From SpSt-539 sp964549445 (GTDB lineage Bacteria; Planctomycetota; Phycisphaerae; UBA1845; UTPLA1), in NCBI GenBank assembly GCA_964549445.1, contig CAZJVS010000018.1, forward strand, positions 1 to 64,000: a stretch of 64,000 nt of DNA, given 5' to 3'. The position numbers and the translations under genes were made by a program. The notes below the pieces were generated by a model, which had not been told where the DNA came from, did not search any database, and saw only the letters and a list, made by a program, of their open reading frames with translations. Below are positions 26,001-36,258 of this stretch, one piece after another (position 1 is the first letter of the stretch; each line of letters opens with the position of its first letter).

Positions 26001-29000
26001 ACGTTCTTGCGCCGGGCGGAAACTTTACCGCGGGCGATTCATTCTTCGATGTCTTCGTCAAGATCGATCTGCCCGGCCCGACGACCGTCGACACCGGCAA
26101 CGTGCCGATTCGGGTCAACGCGCCAGGCATTACTCAGCTCCCGCCGCTNNNNNNNNNNNNNNNNNNNNNNNNNNNNNNNNNNNNNNNNNNNNNNNNNNNN
26201 NNNNNNNNNNNNNNNNNNNNNNNNNNNNNNNNNNNNNNNNNNNNNNNNCCGGCAACGTGCCGATTCGGGTCAACGCGCCAGGCATTACTCAGCTCCCGCC
26301 GCTGGGCTCGATGTATGACTCGGGTGCGATCGGCGTTCCGCTCCTTCAGGGCATCACGCCGATTGGCCAGGTCACACGCGTCCGACACATCGTCGACGCG
26401 GATTCCGACACCGACGGCATCGGCAACGGCTGCGACAACTGCCCTGGCACGCCGAATCCCGGTCAGGCAGACTCCGACAGCGACGGTATCGGCGACGCGT
26501 GCGACAATTGCCCGGCCACGCCGAATCCGGGTCAGGAAGATGCCGACACGGACGGCCGCGGCGACGTGTGCGACAATTGTCCGACGACGCCGAATCCGGG
26601 CCAGGAAGACGGCGACACGGACGGCGTGGGCGATGCATGCGACAACTGCCCGACAACGCCGAACCCCGGCCAGGCCGATGGTGACACTGACGGCGTAGGT
26701 GACGTCTGCGACAACTGCGTGGCGACGCCGAATCCGGGTCAGGAAGACGCGGACACCGACGGCACAGGCGATGCGTGCGACGGTTGCCCGCTCGATCCGC
26801 TGAAGACGGCGCCGGGCCAGTGCGGCTGCGGGAATCCCGACACGGATACCGACACAGACGGCTTCGCCGACTGCGTCGACAACTGTCCGTCCACAGCCAA
26901 TCCGAGTCAGGCCGACGGTGACACCGATGGCGTGGGAGACGCATGCGATAACTGCCCGACAACGCCCAATCCGGGTCAGGCCGATGGCGACACGGATGGT
27001 ATTGGAGATGCCTGCGACAATTGCCCGTCGGCGCCAAATCCGGGTCAAGAAGACAGCGATACCGACGGCGTTGGCGACGCTTGCGATAACTGTCCGGGCA
27101 CGCCCAACAACGACCAGACCGACAGCGACACCGACGGCTTCGGCGACGCCTGCGATGGCTGTCCGCTCGATCCGTTAAAGACAGCGCCGGGCCAGTGCGG
27201 ATGCGGGAATCCGGACACCGACACCGACACGGACGGTTACGCCGATTGTGTCGACAACTGTCCGACGGTCGCGAATCCGGGCCAGCAGGATGCCGACAGC
27301 GACGGCGTCGGCAACGCCTGCGACAACTGCGCGTTCGTCGCCAACCCGTTGCAGGAAGACGCCAACTCCAACGGCATCGGCGACGCCTGCGAGGCACAGG
27401 TTTGTCCGACCTGCCCGCCCAACACGCTCGTCATCATGAACCCGCACGTCTACCGCGCGTCGCCCGACTCGTGTCTCGGCGTCGACGAGACGAGCATCGC
27501 CGTCGAACTCTGGATGGTAAACGTCCAGGCGCCGGGTGCGACCGGCTTCCAGGCTTATCTCTCGTTCGACGACACGAAGCTCAACTACGACAATACCAAC
27601 AGTTCTTACTCGTCTCTGCCGTTCACGAGCCACATCGTGCCGATCGGCTCCGCGCAGGTTGGCGTCGGCCAGCTCAACCTCGACGGTTCGAAGGGGCTTA
27701 TCGGCAATCCGCCGGGCTCGACGGGCGATGCGCTCCTGGCGACGCTCGTGTTCACGGCCGACAACTGGCCGGAATGCACGAGTACGGTCGTCGATTTCCG
27801 GCCCAATCTGCCTTTCGTATCCGAGCTGAGTTACCAGGGCTCGCCGATCGTCCCAACCGGGCTGGTCGTGCTGCCCACGCTGACGCGCGACGTAAGCCGG
27901 CCGGTCGCGAGCGGGTCGGCGACCGGTGGCGTCGTCGACGCGAATTGCGAGGCGACCGTCTCCTTCTCGCTGTCCGTGACCGACAACTGCTGCATCGACG
28001 ATGACGATGTGGCCGTCAGCGTTATGCTGACAACGGGCAATGCGGTCCTCGACAACATCGTCATCAACAAGTCCCAGTTCAGTTCGACGCAGGTCAACAT
28101 CACCGGCACGGCACGGGTCTCCGACCTGACGAGCTGCCCGGCCACAGTGGCCGTGACGGTCAACGCGGTCGACTGCTGTGGGAACTCACTGGTGATTCCG
28201 TACACGGTTACCGCGGACGTCGAGGATCAGACCGATCCGACGATGGTCGGTTGCCCGTCCACTCCGATCACAGTCGAGTGCGACGCGGTTCCGTCGCCGG
28301 CCAACGTGACGGCGACCGACAACTGCGATACGTCCGTGTCGGTGTCGTTCTCGGGCGATGTCATCACGCCGGGATCGTGCCCGCAGTCCTACACGATCGT
28401 GCGAACGTGGACCGCAACCGATGACTGCAACAACACAAACTCGTGTTCGCAGACCATCAACGTGCAGGATACGCAGCCGCCGGTCCTGGCGGGTTGTCCG
28501 GCCAATACGGCGGTCCAGTGCGATGCCATTCCGCCGCCGGCTGTGGTTACCGCGACCGACGCATGCGATCCGAGTGTCTCGGTTTCGCTGACAGAATGGG
28601 TCAATGCTCCGCTGCTTTCGGGCGGTGCGTTGCTTGTCTCGCCCGCCGGCTGGGGCTTCCAGACGCAGAACACGGCCCGCGGCAATCTGGTCACGGGGCC
28701 GGGTACGCCGCCACTCGGCGTCGGCAGCTTTGCCATGAAGACCGGACCGGGCGGACCGGGCGGCGGGAAGGTCTGGTTGGCCACCGCCAACCACAACGGC
28801 ACCAAGCTGGCCGACATCACGACCTTCTCATATAGCACGTACGTCGATCCAGCTTGGATTACCCCGCCGTACATTGCGACGGCCATCAACCTCTACATCG
28901 ACCTCGACAACAACGGCACGCGCGATACCACGCTCGTGTTCGAGCCGGTGTATGTCGTAAATCAACAGGGGCCCGTGGTTTCGGGCACGTGGCAGACGTG

Positions 29001-30567
29001 GGACACGCTGAATGGTCCCGGCTGGTGGTACACGTCCAACGGCGGTTACCCGGCCGACTTGCCGAATCCGTTCAACGAGTTCCAGCCGCTCAGTCACTAC
29101 ATCGCTCTGTTCCCGAACGCCAAGATCGTGGCGTGGGGCGCCGATCCGCGCGGCGTGCAGCTCGTGGCCGGTCAGAACTCGCTCGGCGCGCCGTGGGCCA
29201 ATTTCCTCGGCGCCGTCGACAATGTCACGCTCAATACGACGACGAGCGCGGCGACCTACAACTTCGAGCCGGGCTCGTTCACCGGTTTCTGCAACGGTAC
29301 GATCGAGCGGACTTGGTCGGCAACCGACGACTGCGGCAACTCTGCCTCCTGCGCACAGGTCATCACCGTGCAGGATACGGTCGCTCCGATGATCACCTGT
29401 CCGGCAAGCATCACCGTCAACGCCGATGCCGGCGGCTGCACCGCCAGCGTCAGCGTCGGTACTGCTACGGCCACCGACAATTGCGACCCGTCGCCGAATG
29501 TTGTCGGCGTCCGGAGCGACAGCCAACCGCTCAACGCGCCCTATCCGAGCGGCGTAACCACGATCACGTGGACGGCGACCGATCGCTGCGGCAACTCCTC
29601 GAATTGCCCGCAGACTGTGACCGTCGCCGCCTTCAACGCGGTCGTGGGCGTCAACGTCGAGTTGCAGGGCAACTTCGGCTCGACGCCGGTCATGCGGTGC
29701 ATCCGCTTCGTCGGCATCAACGGCAACTGCACCGCCGCCAGCACGAGCGTGACGCTCAAGTTCATCGATCACGACGCGACACCCGGAACGCCGCTGCGGG
29801 CCATCGTCCCGTCGGTGGACAATCCGCTGCCGATCCTCCTGCCGTGCGGCAATTACACGGCCATGTGCGTCAAGGATGAGCAGCACACGCTGTGGGAGAC
29901 GGTTGCGATCTTCGACTCCGGCAGCCAGTACACGGCCGCAAGCACGGCCCTGCTGCGGGGCGGCGACACTGACAACGACAGCGATGTCGACATTAACGAT
30001 GTTACGTTCTACCTCTCCAAGTTCGGCTTCCCGGCTGCGGCCGGCGGCTGCCCCTGGAACGGAACGCGTGACGCCGACTTCGACAACGACGGCGTTGACT
30101 TCGGTCCCGATTACAACTTCCTTTCGGGGAACTGGCTCCAGTTCTCGTCGTGCCCGTGCACATTGTTGCAGGCACCGCCGGGCGGCGGCAATCGACCGGG
30201 CCTCCGGCCGGTGCCGGTCATCGACGCAACCGAGGTGGCGCCCGACGTCGCACTCCGGGCCGATCTGACCAAGGATGGCAAGATCGACTACCGCGACGTG
30301 GAGGCCTTCGAGAAGGCTCATGGGCTCCCGAACACGCTTTCCGTGAAGATGAAGATCTCCGCGGCGACAGCGGACCTGAGCAACGCCGCCGACACCGGGA
30401 CTTCGGGGCTGTCGAAAGACACGGCTGCCGCCATCAGTGAAACGGTTCCGGTGAAGTCCGCCGTAAAGACGCCCGTCGTCGAGAGTGCGCCGGGCGCCGT
30501 GCAAGTGATCCCGGCGGAGAGCGTCAGGGCGGTAACGCCCGTCGCACGGGAGGAGATGAAGAAGTAG
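23090..30567 (+). CDS. Giant secreted multidomain protein: LTD, TSP type-3 repeats, cohesin-like, dockerin-like
   Basis: The reading frame is broken by 100 N at 26149-26248, but a 55-base overlap flanks the gap. Removing the N and one copy (155 bases) gives one open frame of 2,440 residues. After a signal peptide come an LTD-like domain (about 38-200), a PPC-like beta domain (about 341-490), a GGCCDVNGSC module (about 660), a MAM/lectin-like region (about 693-880), 13-14 calcium-binding TSP type-3 repeats (about 1050-1384), a cohesin-like domain (about 1392-1545), HYR/Ig-like repeats, and dockerin-like Asp-rich loops (about 2237-2360, DTDNDSDVDINDV). It is probably a calcium-stabilised cell-surface protein. 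ATG 23090 has GGGAG 7 bases upstream and starts the signal peptide; an earlier in-frame start at 22955 is less likely. Confidence 0.8.
26094..26303. other. Assembly gap with unmerged 55-bp overlap
   Basis: Bases 26094-26148 and 26249-26303 are identical, on each side of exactly 100 N. The pattern is what a scaffolder produces when contig ends overlap but are not merged. Collapsing it by 155 bases restores the reading frame, so the gap is very likely artificial. Confidence 0.9.
26395..27396 (+). repeat. Tandem array of thrombospondin type-3 repeats
   Basis: Thirteen to fourteen imperfect coding repeats of about 69 bases (23 residues, core DTDGVGDACDNCPTTPNPGQ) are present. Two longer units with CPLDPLKTAPGQCGCGNP occur at about 26780-26845 and 27155-27220, so a block of roughly five units has itself been duplicated. 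Asp residues would bind calcium and the Cys pairs would form disulfides, giving a rigid stalk. The array starts about 90 bases after the gap, so the repeat count may be under- or over-assembled. Confidence 0.88.
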
Positions 30568-30685
30568 CCGGAGGGCGGCGGCGGCATGCGGTTTTGAGCT
30601 TGACCGACCCTTCGCAGGGACTGAACGCGCGGAGCGCAGGCTGCGGATGTCATCGGAGCGTGGCATCGGGTTATGAGGCTCGGTT

Positions 30686-30712
30686 GGAGCGGAGCCAAGC
30701 AAACTCCGCTCC
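30686..30712 (+). terminator. Strong hairpin after the first giant gene
   Basis: A perfect 9-bp stem, GGAGCGGAG with CTCCGCTCC, has a 9-nt loop and is followed only by CATTTG. It may be a weak terminator or an mRNA 3' stabiliser in the 245-base gap before the next giant gene. Confidence 0.4.
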
Positions 30713-30812
30713 CATTTGAAGAGGATCGTACTGGCGCGCTCGATTCGTCCGCACATCGGCCCGCGTCCCTGGGCCGCGCCGACGTGAGCGAATCAAAGGA
30801 GAACGGTGTCCT

Positions 30813-33800
30813 ATGTGTTGCACTCGAATAGGGTTTTCGGCCGTCCTTTCCGTTTCGGTATTGCTACTCGGCGCGCTTGCTGATGCCGCGCCGCCGTCCG
30901 GCCGACCGCCATGCAAGGCTCCCGGCGTCGTCACATTCGGTATGGAAGGCTTGAAAACGAGCGAGTCGGTCGGCTCGGCCGCGCAGAAGCCGGCAGCCCG
31001 GCCGGCCGCGACCCCACGGGGCGGGCCGAATTATGTTCTGGAGCTTCATTGGTCATCCGCGCCGAACGCCTTCGGTTCAACTTCTTTCCCGTTCAACGGC
31101 GGGGCGGCCTGTACGACCGGCAATTGGATCGACAACGCCGAGCACGGCGTGCGGACGCCGGTTTCTCCCTGCGGACCGGACCCGCGCCGGTACGCCGACG
31201 TCACCAACACAACGCAGGACGTTCGTCGCACGACCGTCACCTGCTTCAACAGTTGGAATGGCTCGACGACGGATTCGCTTGCCCCGGGCGAGTATGGCGA
31301 GCGAATGCACCTGGTCTATCGCTTCCGCGATACCAATGGCGGTCTCGTCAAGCTTGAGTACCTGAAGAACATCGAGATCGACTACACCTACGACGGCAAC
31401 ACCTACTACACATTCTCGCTTCTGGGCGATGGGGTCGACTTCACGCCGGCCACGACCTTCAACGGCAGCAGCCGAACCGGCTTCAACCTGGGCCGAGTCA
31501 CATCGGGCAACGCCGCCGTTCAGGAAATCGTCGGCAACTTCGGCCTCGGGTTCGCTCCAACCTGTTGCGACACCACCTGTGCCGGGCAGGAGCAATCGGG
31601 CCTGAACGCCCTGATCGGCGACCTTTCCACCTACCTTACGAAATTTCGGGCGCGGATGACCGTTGACGATGGTGTTAACGCGCCGGAGGACTTTGCCGCC
31701 GACGTCTTCTTCGGACCGCCGTGCCCCAACCGCATGAGTCTCGACATCGTCGACCCGCAGGGCTGCTACAAGGAAGGCGACATCATCACCGTCCAACTCA
31801 ACATGGCCTGCCCGTCGGGATTCGTGAACGGCTATGCCGCCTTCCTGCAATACGACGACACGATTCTGACATTCAAGCCGCTGTTAAGTGCCTACAACAC
31901 GTCGCCGCCCGATCCGTTCTCGACTCACATCCAGCCGATGGCGACGTCGGAGATATCCGCCGGCAAGATCAATCTGGACGGGTCAGATGTCGTAAACGGG
32001 CCAGGCACGAATACAGACCGCTTGCTCGCCACGCTCAAGTTCCAGGTCAACGCCCTCAATGACGGTGCGACGACCAATATCTTCCATCGCGTTGCTACAG
32101 GTGGGTTCCAGTCGGAACTCAGTCTCAACGGCGTTCCCTACGTGACGAACCGCGTCGATTCGGCCACCTTCGGCATCGACCAGACGGACCCGGAGATTGA
32201 CTGTCCGCCTGATGTTGGACCGGTCCCCTGTCTGTCCGATGTGCCTGCGGCCGCCACCAACCTCGCCGAGTTCGAGGCCCAGGGCGGCAGCGCGAGCGAT
32301 CCGACGAGCTTCTGCGGCGGTGTCAGCGTCACGCACGTCGGCGATTCATCATCCGGTAACTGCCAGACCGGTCAGGTCACGATCACGCGAACGTACATGG
32401 CCACCGACACCGCGGGTAACACGGCCACGTGCGACCAGACTATCACCGTCGCGCAGGACAACATCCCGCCGGACATCGACAGCCAGCCGCCGACGAAGTT
32501 CGTCGATTGCATGGATGAGGTGCCGCCGCCGTATGCCGACCTCGATGCGGCGATTGCCAACGGGCTGGAGGTAACCGATTCCTGCAACATGACGCTGCAG
32601 CTCATCAATACTTTCCAGCAGGGCCTGTGCCCGACGCTGATCGTCCGCGACTACCACGTCGTAGATGAGTGCGGGAACTACGCTTCGTTCAAGGATGTCA
32701 TCATTGTCGATGACAACGACGCTCCAACGATAGCGGGCAGCAACACGTCGGTCTCGGTGGACGCGCTCTGCCAGGCGACGGCGACATTGCTCATCACGGT
32801 AGAAGACAACTGCGGCGTGCTGAAGGAAGACGTAACGGTCAACATCAGCACGGCAGGACTTGCAACGTTTGATCTGTCGAGCCCGTACACCAAGACGCAG
32901 ATCAACCCGAAGAAGGTAGAGGTGTCCGTCAGCGTGCCCGTTTCGAACTTGCAGGGATGCACACCACCGGTCACGGTCACGGCGGCGGTGTCCGCGATGG
33001 ATGCCTGCGGCAACGCGGTCGGCCCGACCAACTTCACCGCCACGGTGAATGACACAACTAATCCGGTCGCGTCGATTACCGTCATCGGCGGCAACGTTGA
33101 CGCCAGCTGCGAAAAGGTCGTGACGTTTTCGGGCACGGTGACGGACAATTGCTGCATCAATGCAGCCAGCGTCACGGCGGTCCCGAGTCTGACGACCGGC
33201 AATGCGACCCTCACACTTCAGCCGATCAGCATCCTTCAGGTCGACGGCAAGACGATCTCGGTTTCGGGCAGCGTTCTCGTGTCGAATCTGACGAGTTGCC
33301 CTGCAACCGTGAAGGTGACCGTCAGCGGCCAGGATTGTTGCCTCAATCCGGTATCCGTAGCGCCGACGGCCAACGTGAACGACGTGACGCCGCCGACGGT
33401 GTTGTGTAGCAACATCACCGTTCCGGCTGACGCGGGCGGCTGCACGGCGTCGGTGACGATGACTGCATCGGCGTCCGACAACTGTGCCGGCGGACCGCTC
33501 CCGGTCAGCTACTTCGCCGACCTGGACACCAACGGCAGCTACGAAACGCCGATCAGTAATCCTTATGTCTTCGGCCAGGGAACGACCAACGTGCAGGCGC
33601 AGGCCACGGACAACTGCTCCAACACCGGCACCTGTAACTTCAGCGTGCAAGTGCTGGGGATTAACAAGGTCAAGGTGACGGTGATCCTGCAGGGCGTCTC
33701 GAATTCGACGTCACGCTGCATTCGCTTCATTCCGACACCGAGCGCCTGCGCCGCAAATCTGGTGAACACGCTCAACTTCGGCGGCGCGCCGCCCGTCAGC

Positions 33801-34430
33801 GCAGTCGACGTTCTCGTGGATATTCCGTGCGGGAACTACACCGGCCTCTGCGCGAAGGATGAGCAGCACACGCTCAGCGACTCGCATTCGATTTCAATCA
33901 GCGGGCCGATCTATGTCGCCAGCGGCTCCTATCTCCTCCGCGGCGGCGACACCGATAACGACAACGACGTTGACATCAACGACGTCACGTTGTTCCTCTT
34001 CCAGTTTGGAACGCCGGCCGTCTCTGGTGGATGTCCGTGGAACGGAACACGCGACGCCGACTTCGACGACGACGGCGTGCGGTTCGGTCCGGACTACAAC
34101 TTCCTCAGTGGCAACTGGCAGCAATTCACCGGCTGCTGCAATCCGACCGGCTGGCCGCTTCTGGCGCCTCCGGGCGGCTCGGACCATCCGGTCGCCATTC
34201 AGCCAGCCGAAGCGTTTGAGTTATCGGTCCCTGTATCGCGGCTGTCGAAGACCATGGCGAGAAAGGTCGATCTTAACAGTGACGGAGTTGTCGACGTTCT
34301 TGATGTAGAATTGTTTGAAACACGGAACCGCCTCGATCATCGGCTTTCGAACGCGATTCACTCGACGCTGCAAGGATCGGCTTCGATGGAAGTTGCAAGA
34401 CCGGAATCGATGGAGGCCTCGAAGCCGTAG
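30813..34430 (+). CDS. Secreted protein with cohesin-like, HYR/Ig-like and dockerin-like domains
   Basis: The 1,205-residue protein begins with a signal peptide (cleavage near ALADAAPP). A unique N-terminal domain (about 70-300) is followed by a cohesin-like domain (about 305-450, starting MSLDIVDPQGCYKEGDIITV). HYR/Ig-like repeats follow (about 460-960, with paired Cys and TDNC motifs), then a C-terminal module with two dockerin-like loops (about 1042-1110 and 1150-1172). The C-terminal module (KDEQHTL to DYNFLSGNW) is clearly paralogous to that of the preceding giant gene. AAAGGAG lies about 11 bases before ATG 30813. It is probably exported and calcium binding; no enzyme domain was seen. 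Confidence 0.85.
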   Translation: MCCTRIGFSAVLSVSVLLLGALADAAPPSGRPPCKAPGVVTFGMEGLKTSESVGSAAQKPAARPAATPRGGPNYVLELHWSSAPNAFGSTSFPFNGGAACTTGNWIDNAEHGVRTPVSPCGPDPRRYADVTNTTQDVRRTTVTCFNSWNGSTTDSLAPGEYGERMHLVYRFRDTNGGLVKLEYLKNIEIDYTYDGNTYYTFSLLGDGVDFTPATTFNGSSRTGFNLGRVTSGNAAVQEIVGNFGLGFAPTCCDTTCAGQEQSGLNALIGDLSTYLTKFRARMTVDDGVNAPEDFAADVFFGPPCPNRMSLDIVDPQGCYKEGDIITVQLNMACPSGFVNGYAAFLQYDDTILTFKPLLSAYNTSPPDPFSTHIQPMATSEISAGKINLDGSDVVNGPGTNTDRLLATLKFQVNALNDGATTNIFHRVATGGFQSELSLNGVPYVTNRVDSATFGIDQTDPEIDCPPDVGPVPCLSDVPAAATNLAEFEAQGGSASDPTSFCGGVSVTHVGDSSSGNCQTGQVTITRTYMATDTAGNTATCDQTITVAQDNIPPDIDSQPPTKFVDCMDEVPPPYADLDAAIANGLEVTDSCNMTLQLINTFQQGLCPTLIVRDYHVVDECGNYASFKDVIIVDDNDAPTIAGSNTSVSVDALCQATATLLITVEDNCGVLKEDVTVNISTAGLATFDLSSPYTKTQINPKKVEVSVSVPVSNLQGCTPPVTVTAAVSAMDACGNAVGPTNFTATVNDTTNPVASITVIGGNVDASCEKVVTFSGTVTDNCCINAASVTAVPSLTTGNATLTLQPISILQVDGKTISVSGSVLVSNLTSCPATVKVTVSGQDCCLNPVSVAPTANVNDVTPPTVLCSNITVPADAGGCTASVTMTASASDNCAGGPLPVSYFADLDTNGSYETPISNPYVFGQGTTNVQAQATDNCSNTGTCNFSVQVLGINKVKVTVILQGVSNSTSRCIRFIPTPSACAANLVNTLNFGGAPPVSAVDVLVDIPCGNYTGLCAKDEQHTLSDSHSISISGPIYVASGSYLLRGGDTDNDNDVDINDVTLFLFQFGTPAVSGGCPWNGTRDADFDDDGVRFGPDYNFLSGNWQQFTGCCNPTGWPLLAPPGGSDHPVAIQPAEAFELSVPVSRLSKTMARKVDLNSDGVVDVLDVELFETRNRLDHRLSNAIHSTLQGSASMEVARPESMEASKP

Positions 34431-34444
34431 CAACGATCGACTGG

Positions 34445-34488
34445 CGCCGGCTGCACTTCGCGGCTAGTCCGTCGAAGCGCGGCCGGCG
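34445..34488 (+). terminator. Hairpin after the 30813 gene
   Basis: CGCCGGC/GCCGGCG and an inner CTTCG/CGAAG form an extended hairpin just after the stop at 34430, but no T-run follows. Termination is possible but not typical. Confidence 0.4.
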
Positions 34489-34589
34489 TCCAAAGGGAAA
34501 GAACGCGGCTGCCGTTCGCGGCTCGGCATGAGGCGCCGATCGCGGCGGCCTAGTTGATAGACAAGGGTTTCTCAGCCAGGAGCTGTATC

Positions 34590-35351
34590 ATGGGAATTTC
34601 GCTGAAGAAGGTCTTCGGGGTGATCGCGATCTGGGCGTTGACCACAACTGTTCCTCGAGTGGTCCTCGCAAGCGTTGACATGATCCTCTCTCCCACGCCG
34701 CAGACGAAGGCCGTCGGGCAAATCGTCGAGATCACGCTCAGCGTCCGCGCCTCCGGAGCTGTCCCCGAGCAGTTCTCAGGGCTCGACGCGATTCTCTCCT
34801 GGGATTCGACCAAGCTTCAGTTCATCAACGCCGATACGTCTGTCGCGGGGTACCCCTGGCTTCAGGCCGGCTTTTTCAACAACCCGGACGGACTGAACAA
34901 TCCGCCCAACCCAACGGCCGGGAAGGGCGACTACACAGTGCTGGCGATTCCCGGCTCGCCTGCGGTTGCCCCAGTTGGGCCCGCAGAACTGATCGTTGTC
35001 AAGTTCCGCTTCCAAGCTATCGGGGGCACGCCGGGCACTGTGGTCACGCTGCTTCCTACATTTGGCACCTTCAGCCGCACGCGCGTCTACGGCCCGACGC
35101 CGGGAAGCGATGTGACCGGCAATATCAACACGTCGGTCACGATCAAAATCGTCGCGCCGTGCTCGCCCACCGTCGGCGACGTAAACGGCGACACGGTCAT
35201 CACCGCGGCCGACATCGACGCCGCGATCGCCGTGTACCTCGGATTCGATACCAACCCCGCCCACATCGTCGCCGCCGACGCCAACTGCGACGGACTGGCC
35301 AACGGGGCCGATATCCAGTTGTTCATCGAGTACGTCTGGATATTCCTCTAG
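34590..35351 (+). CDS. Small secreted cohesin-dockerin protein
   Basis: The 253-residue protein has a signal peptide, one cohesin-type beta-sandwich (about 32-195, beginning DMILSPTPQTKAVGQIVEIT), and a C-terminal dockerin type I domain (about 200-253) with two calcium loops, DVNGDTVITAADID and DANCDGLANGADIQ. Carrying both interaction partners in one chain could allow end-to-end self-assembly or chaining to other dockerin or cohesin proteins in this window. ATG 34590 has AGGAG about 8 bases upstream; the earlier in-frame start at 34554 would precede the signal peptide. Confidence 0.88.
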   Translation: MGISLKKVFGVIAIWALTTTVPRVVLASVDMILSPTPQTKAVGQIVEITLSVRASGAVPEQFSGLDAILSWDSTKLQFINADTSVAGYPWLQAGFFNNPDGLNNPPNPTAGKGDYTVLAIPGSPAVAPVGPAELIVVKFRFQAIGGTPGTVVTLLPTFGTFSRTRVYGPTPGSDVTGNINTSVTIKIVAPCSPTVGDVNGDTVITAADIDAAIAVYLGFDTNPAHIVAADANCDGLANGADIQLFIEYVWIFL

Positions 35352-35487
35352 CACCGGTCGGCGCCGTCACGTCCCCGCTGCGCTCAATGTGTCCGCTCGC
35401 GCGATCGCTCGTCACGGCGTAGCCGATGCAGGTCTGATCGCGTAGATTCTTGTCCGATGCACGCATCGGCCGAGAATTGAGACCAGA

Positions 35488-36258
35488 GTGGACGGACCCT
35501 TCACGACATCGGCGGACCCTGCACTGATCGACCTGTTCCGGGCCGAATCGGATACGCACATCCCCGTGCTCAGCCAGGGCCTCCTCGCGCTCGAAAAACG
35601 GGCCGCCGACGACGCCGCCATCGCCTCGATGATGCGCGCCGCCCACTCCATCAAGGGCGCCGCCCGCATTGTCGGAATCGACGCCGCCGTGCGCGTCGCT
35701 CACGCGATGGAAGATTGCTTCACGGCTGCGAAGGAGAACGCCGCAGTTCTGTCGAGCGACTCGGTGGACGTCCTGCTGCAAGGGGTCGACGCCCTCCAGC
35801 GCATTTGCGCACTTCAACCCGAATCCGACATGACCGAGGCGTGGCTCGCATCTCTCGTCGAGCAGCTCGCCGGCGTCAAAGCGGGCCGCGCGCCGATGCG
35901 TGCCAAGATTGCACCGGCAACACCGGCGCAGCATGTCGAACCGGCTCCGGCTCCGGTGGGTGCTGATTCGACCGCCGAGATCCGCGTGACGCTGCCGGCC
36001 GAGTTCGAGGCCCGCGCCGCCGAGGCCGTGCGCGGCCAATTGCTCGAAGGCCTTGGTGCGGGCCCAGTCGCAATTCGACTCGACTTCGCCGGCGTGAACG
36101 ACATCAGCACTGAAGCCCTCGCACTTCTGGCATCGCTGGCGCGCGAAGTCGCGCGGCCGGACGTCGCGACGACGCTTCGCGCCGAAGGTGTCTCTCCGCC
36201 GGTGGCGGCGCTGCTTCGGACGACAGGATTGGAGCGGGCACTCGGCCCGGGCGGATGA
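35488..36258 (+). CDS. Hpt-STAS two-domain signalling protein
   Basis: The 256-residue protein has an Hpt domain (about 10-110) with phospho-acceptor His53 in RAAHSIKGAARIVG, close to the WspE-type Hpt sequence. A STAS domain follows (about 165-250). In the STAS loop VNDISTEAL, Thr208 aligns by eye with the phospho-Ser of SpoIIAA, so it could be a partner-switch substrate. It is the first gene of the chemosensory operon and starts with GTG 35488. A REC-PP2C phosphatase encoded at 43952-45142 is the natural candidate to dephosphorylate it. The pairing of Hpt with STAS is unusual and its target is unknown. Confidence 0.85.
   Translation: MDGPFTTSADPALIDLFRAESDTHIPVLSQGLLALEKRAADDAAIASMMRAAHSIKGAARIVGIDAAVRVAHAMEDCFTAAKENAAVLSSDSVDVLLQGVDALQRICALQPESDMTEAWLASLVEQLAGVKAGRAPMRAKIAPATPAQHVEPAPAPVGADSTAEIRVTLPAEFEARAAEAVRGQLLEGLGAGPVAIRLDFAGVNDISTEALALLASLAREVARPDVATTLRAEGVSPPVAALLRTTGLERALGPGG

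Noticed and set aside
22955..26698. A separate gene ending at 26698 through the N region
   Set aside because: Downstream of the N run the frame reads Arg-rich shadow sequence. The 155-base offset explains the shift as an assembly artefact, not a frameshift.
26395..27396. Regular tandem repeats as a CRISPR array
   Set aside because: Units of 69 bases are contiguous, translated in frame and encode calcium loops. There are no unique spacers and no cas genes.
26134..27397. Long minus-strand open frames opposite the TSP type-3 array
   Set aside because: They mirror the repeat periodicity of the plus-strand gene and have Arg- or Val/Ile-rich shadow composition without ribosome-binding sites.
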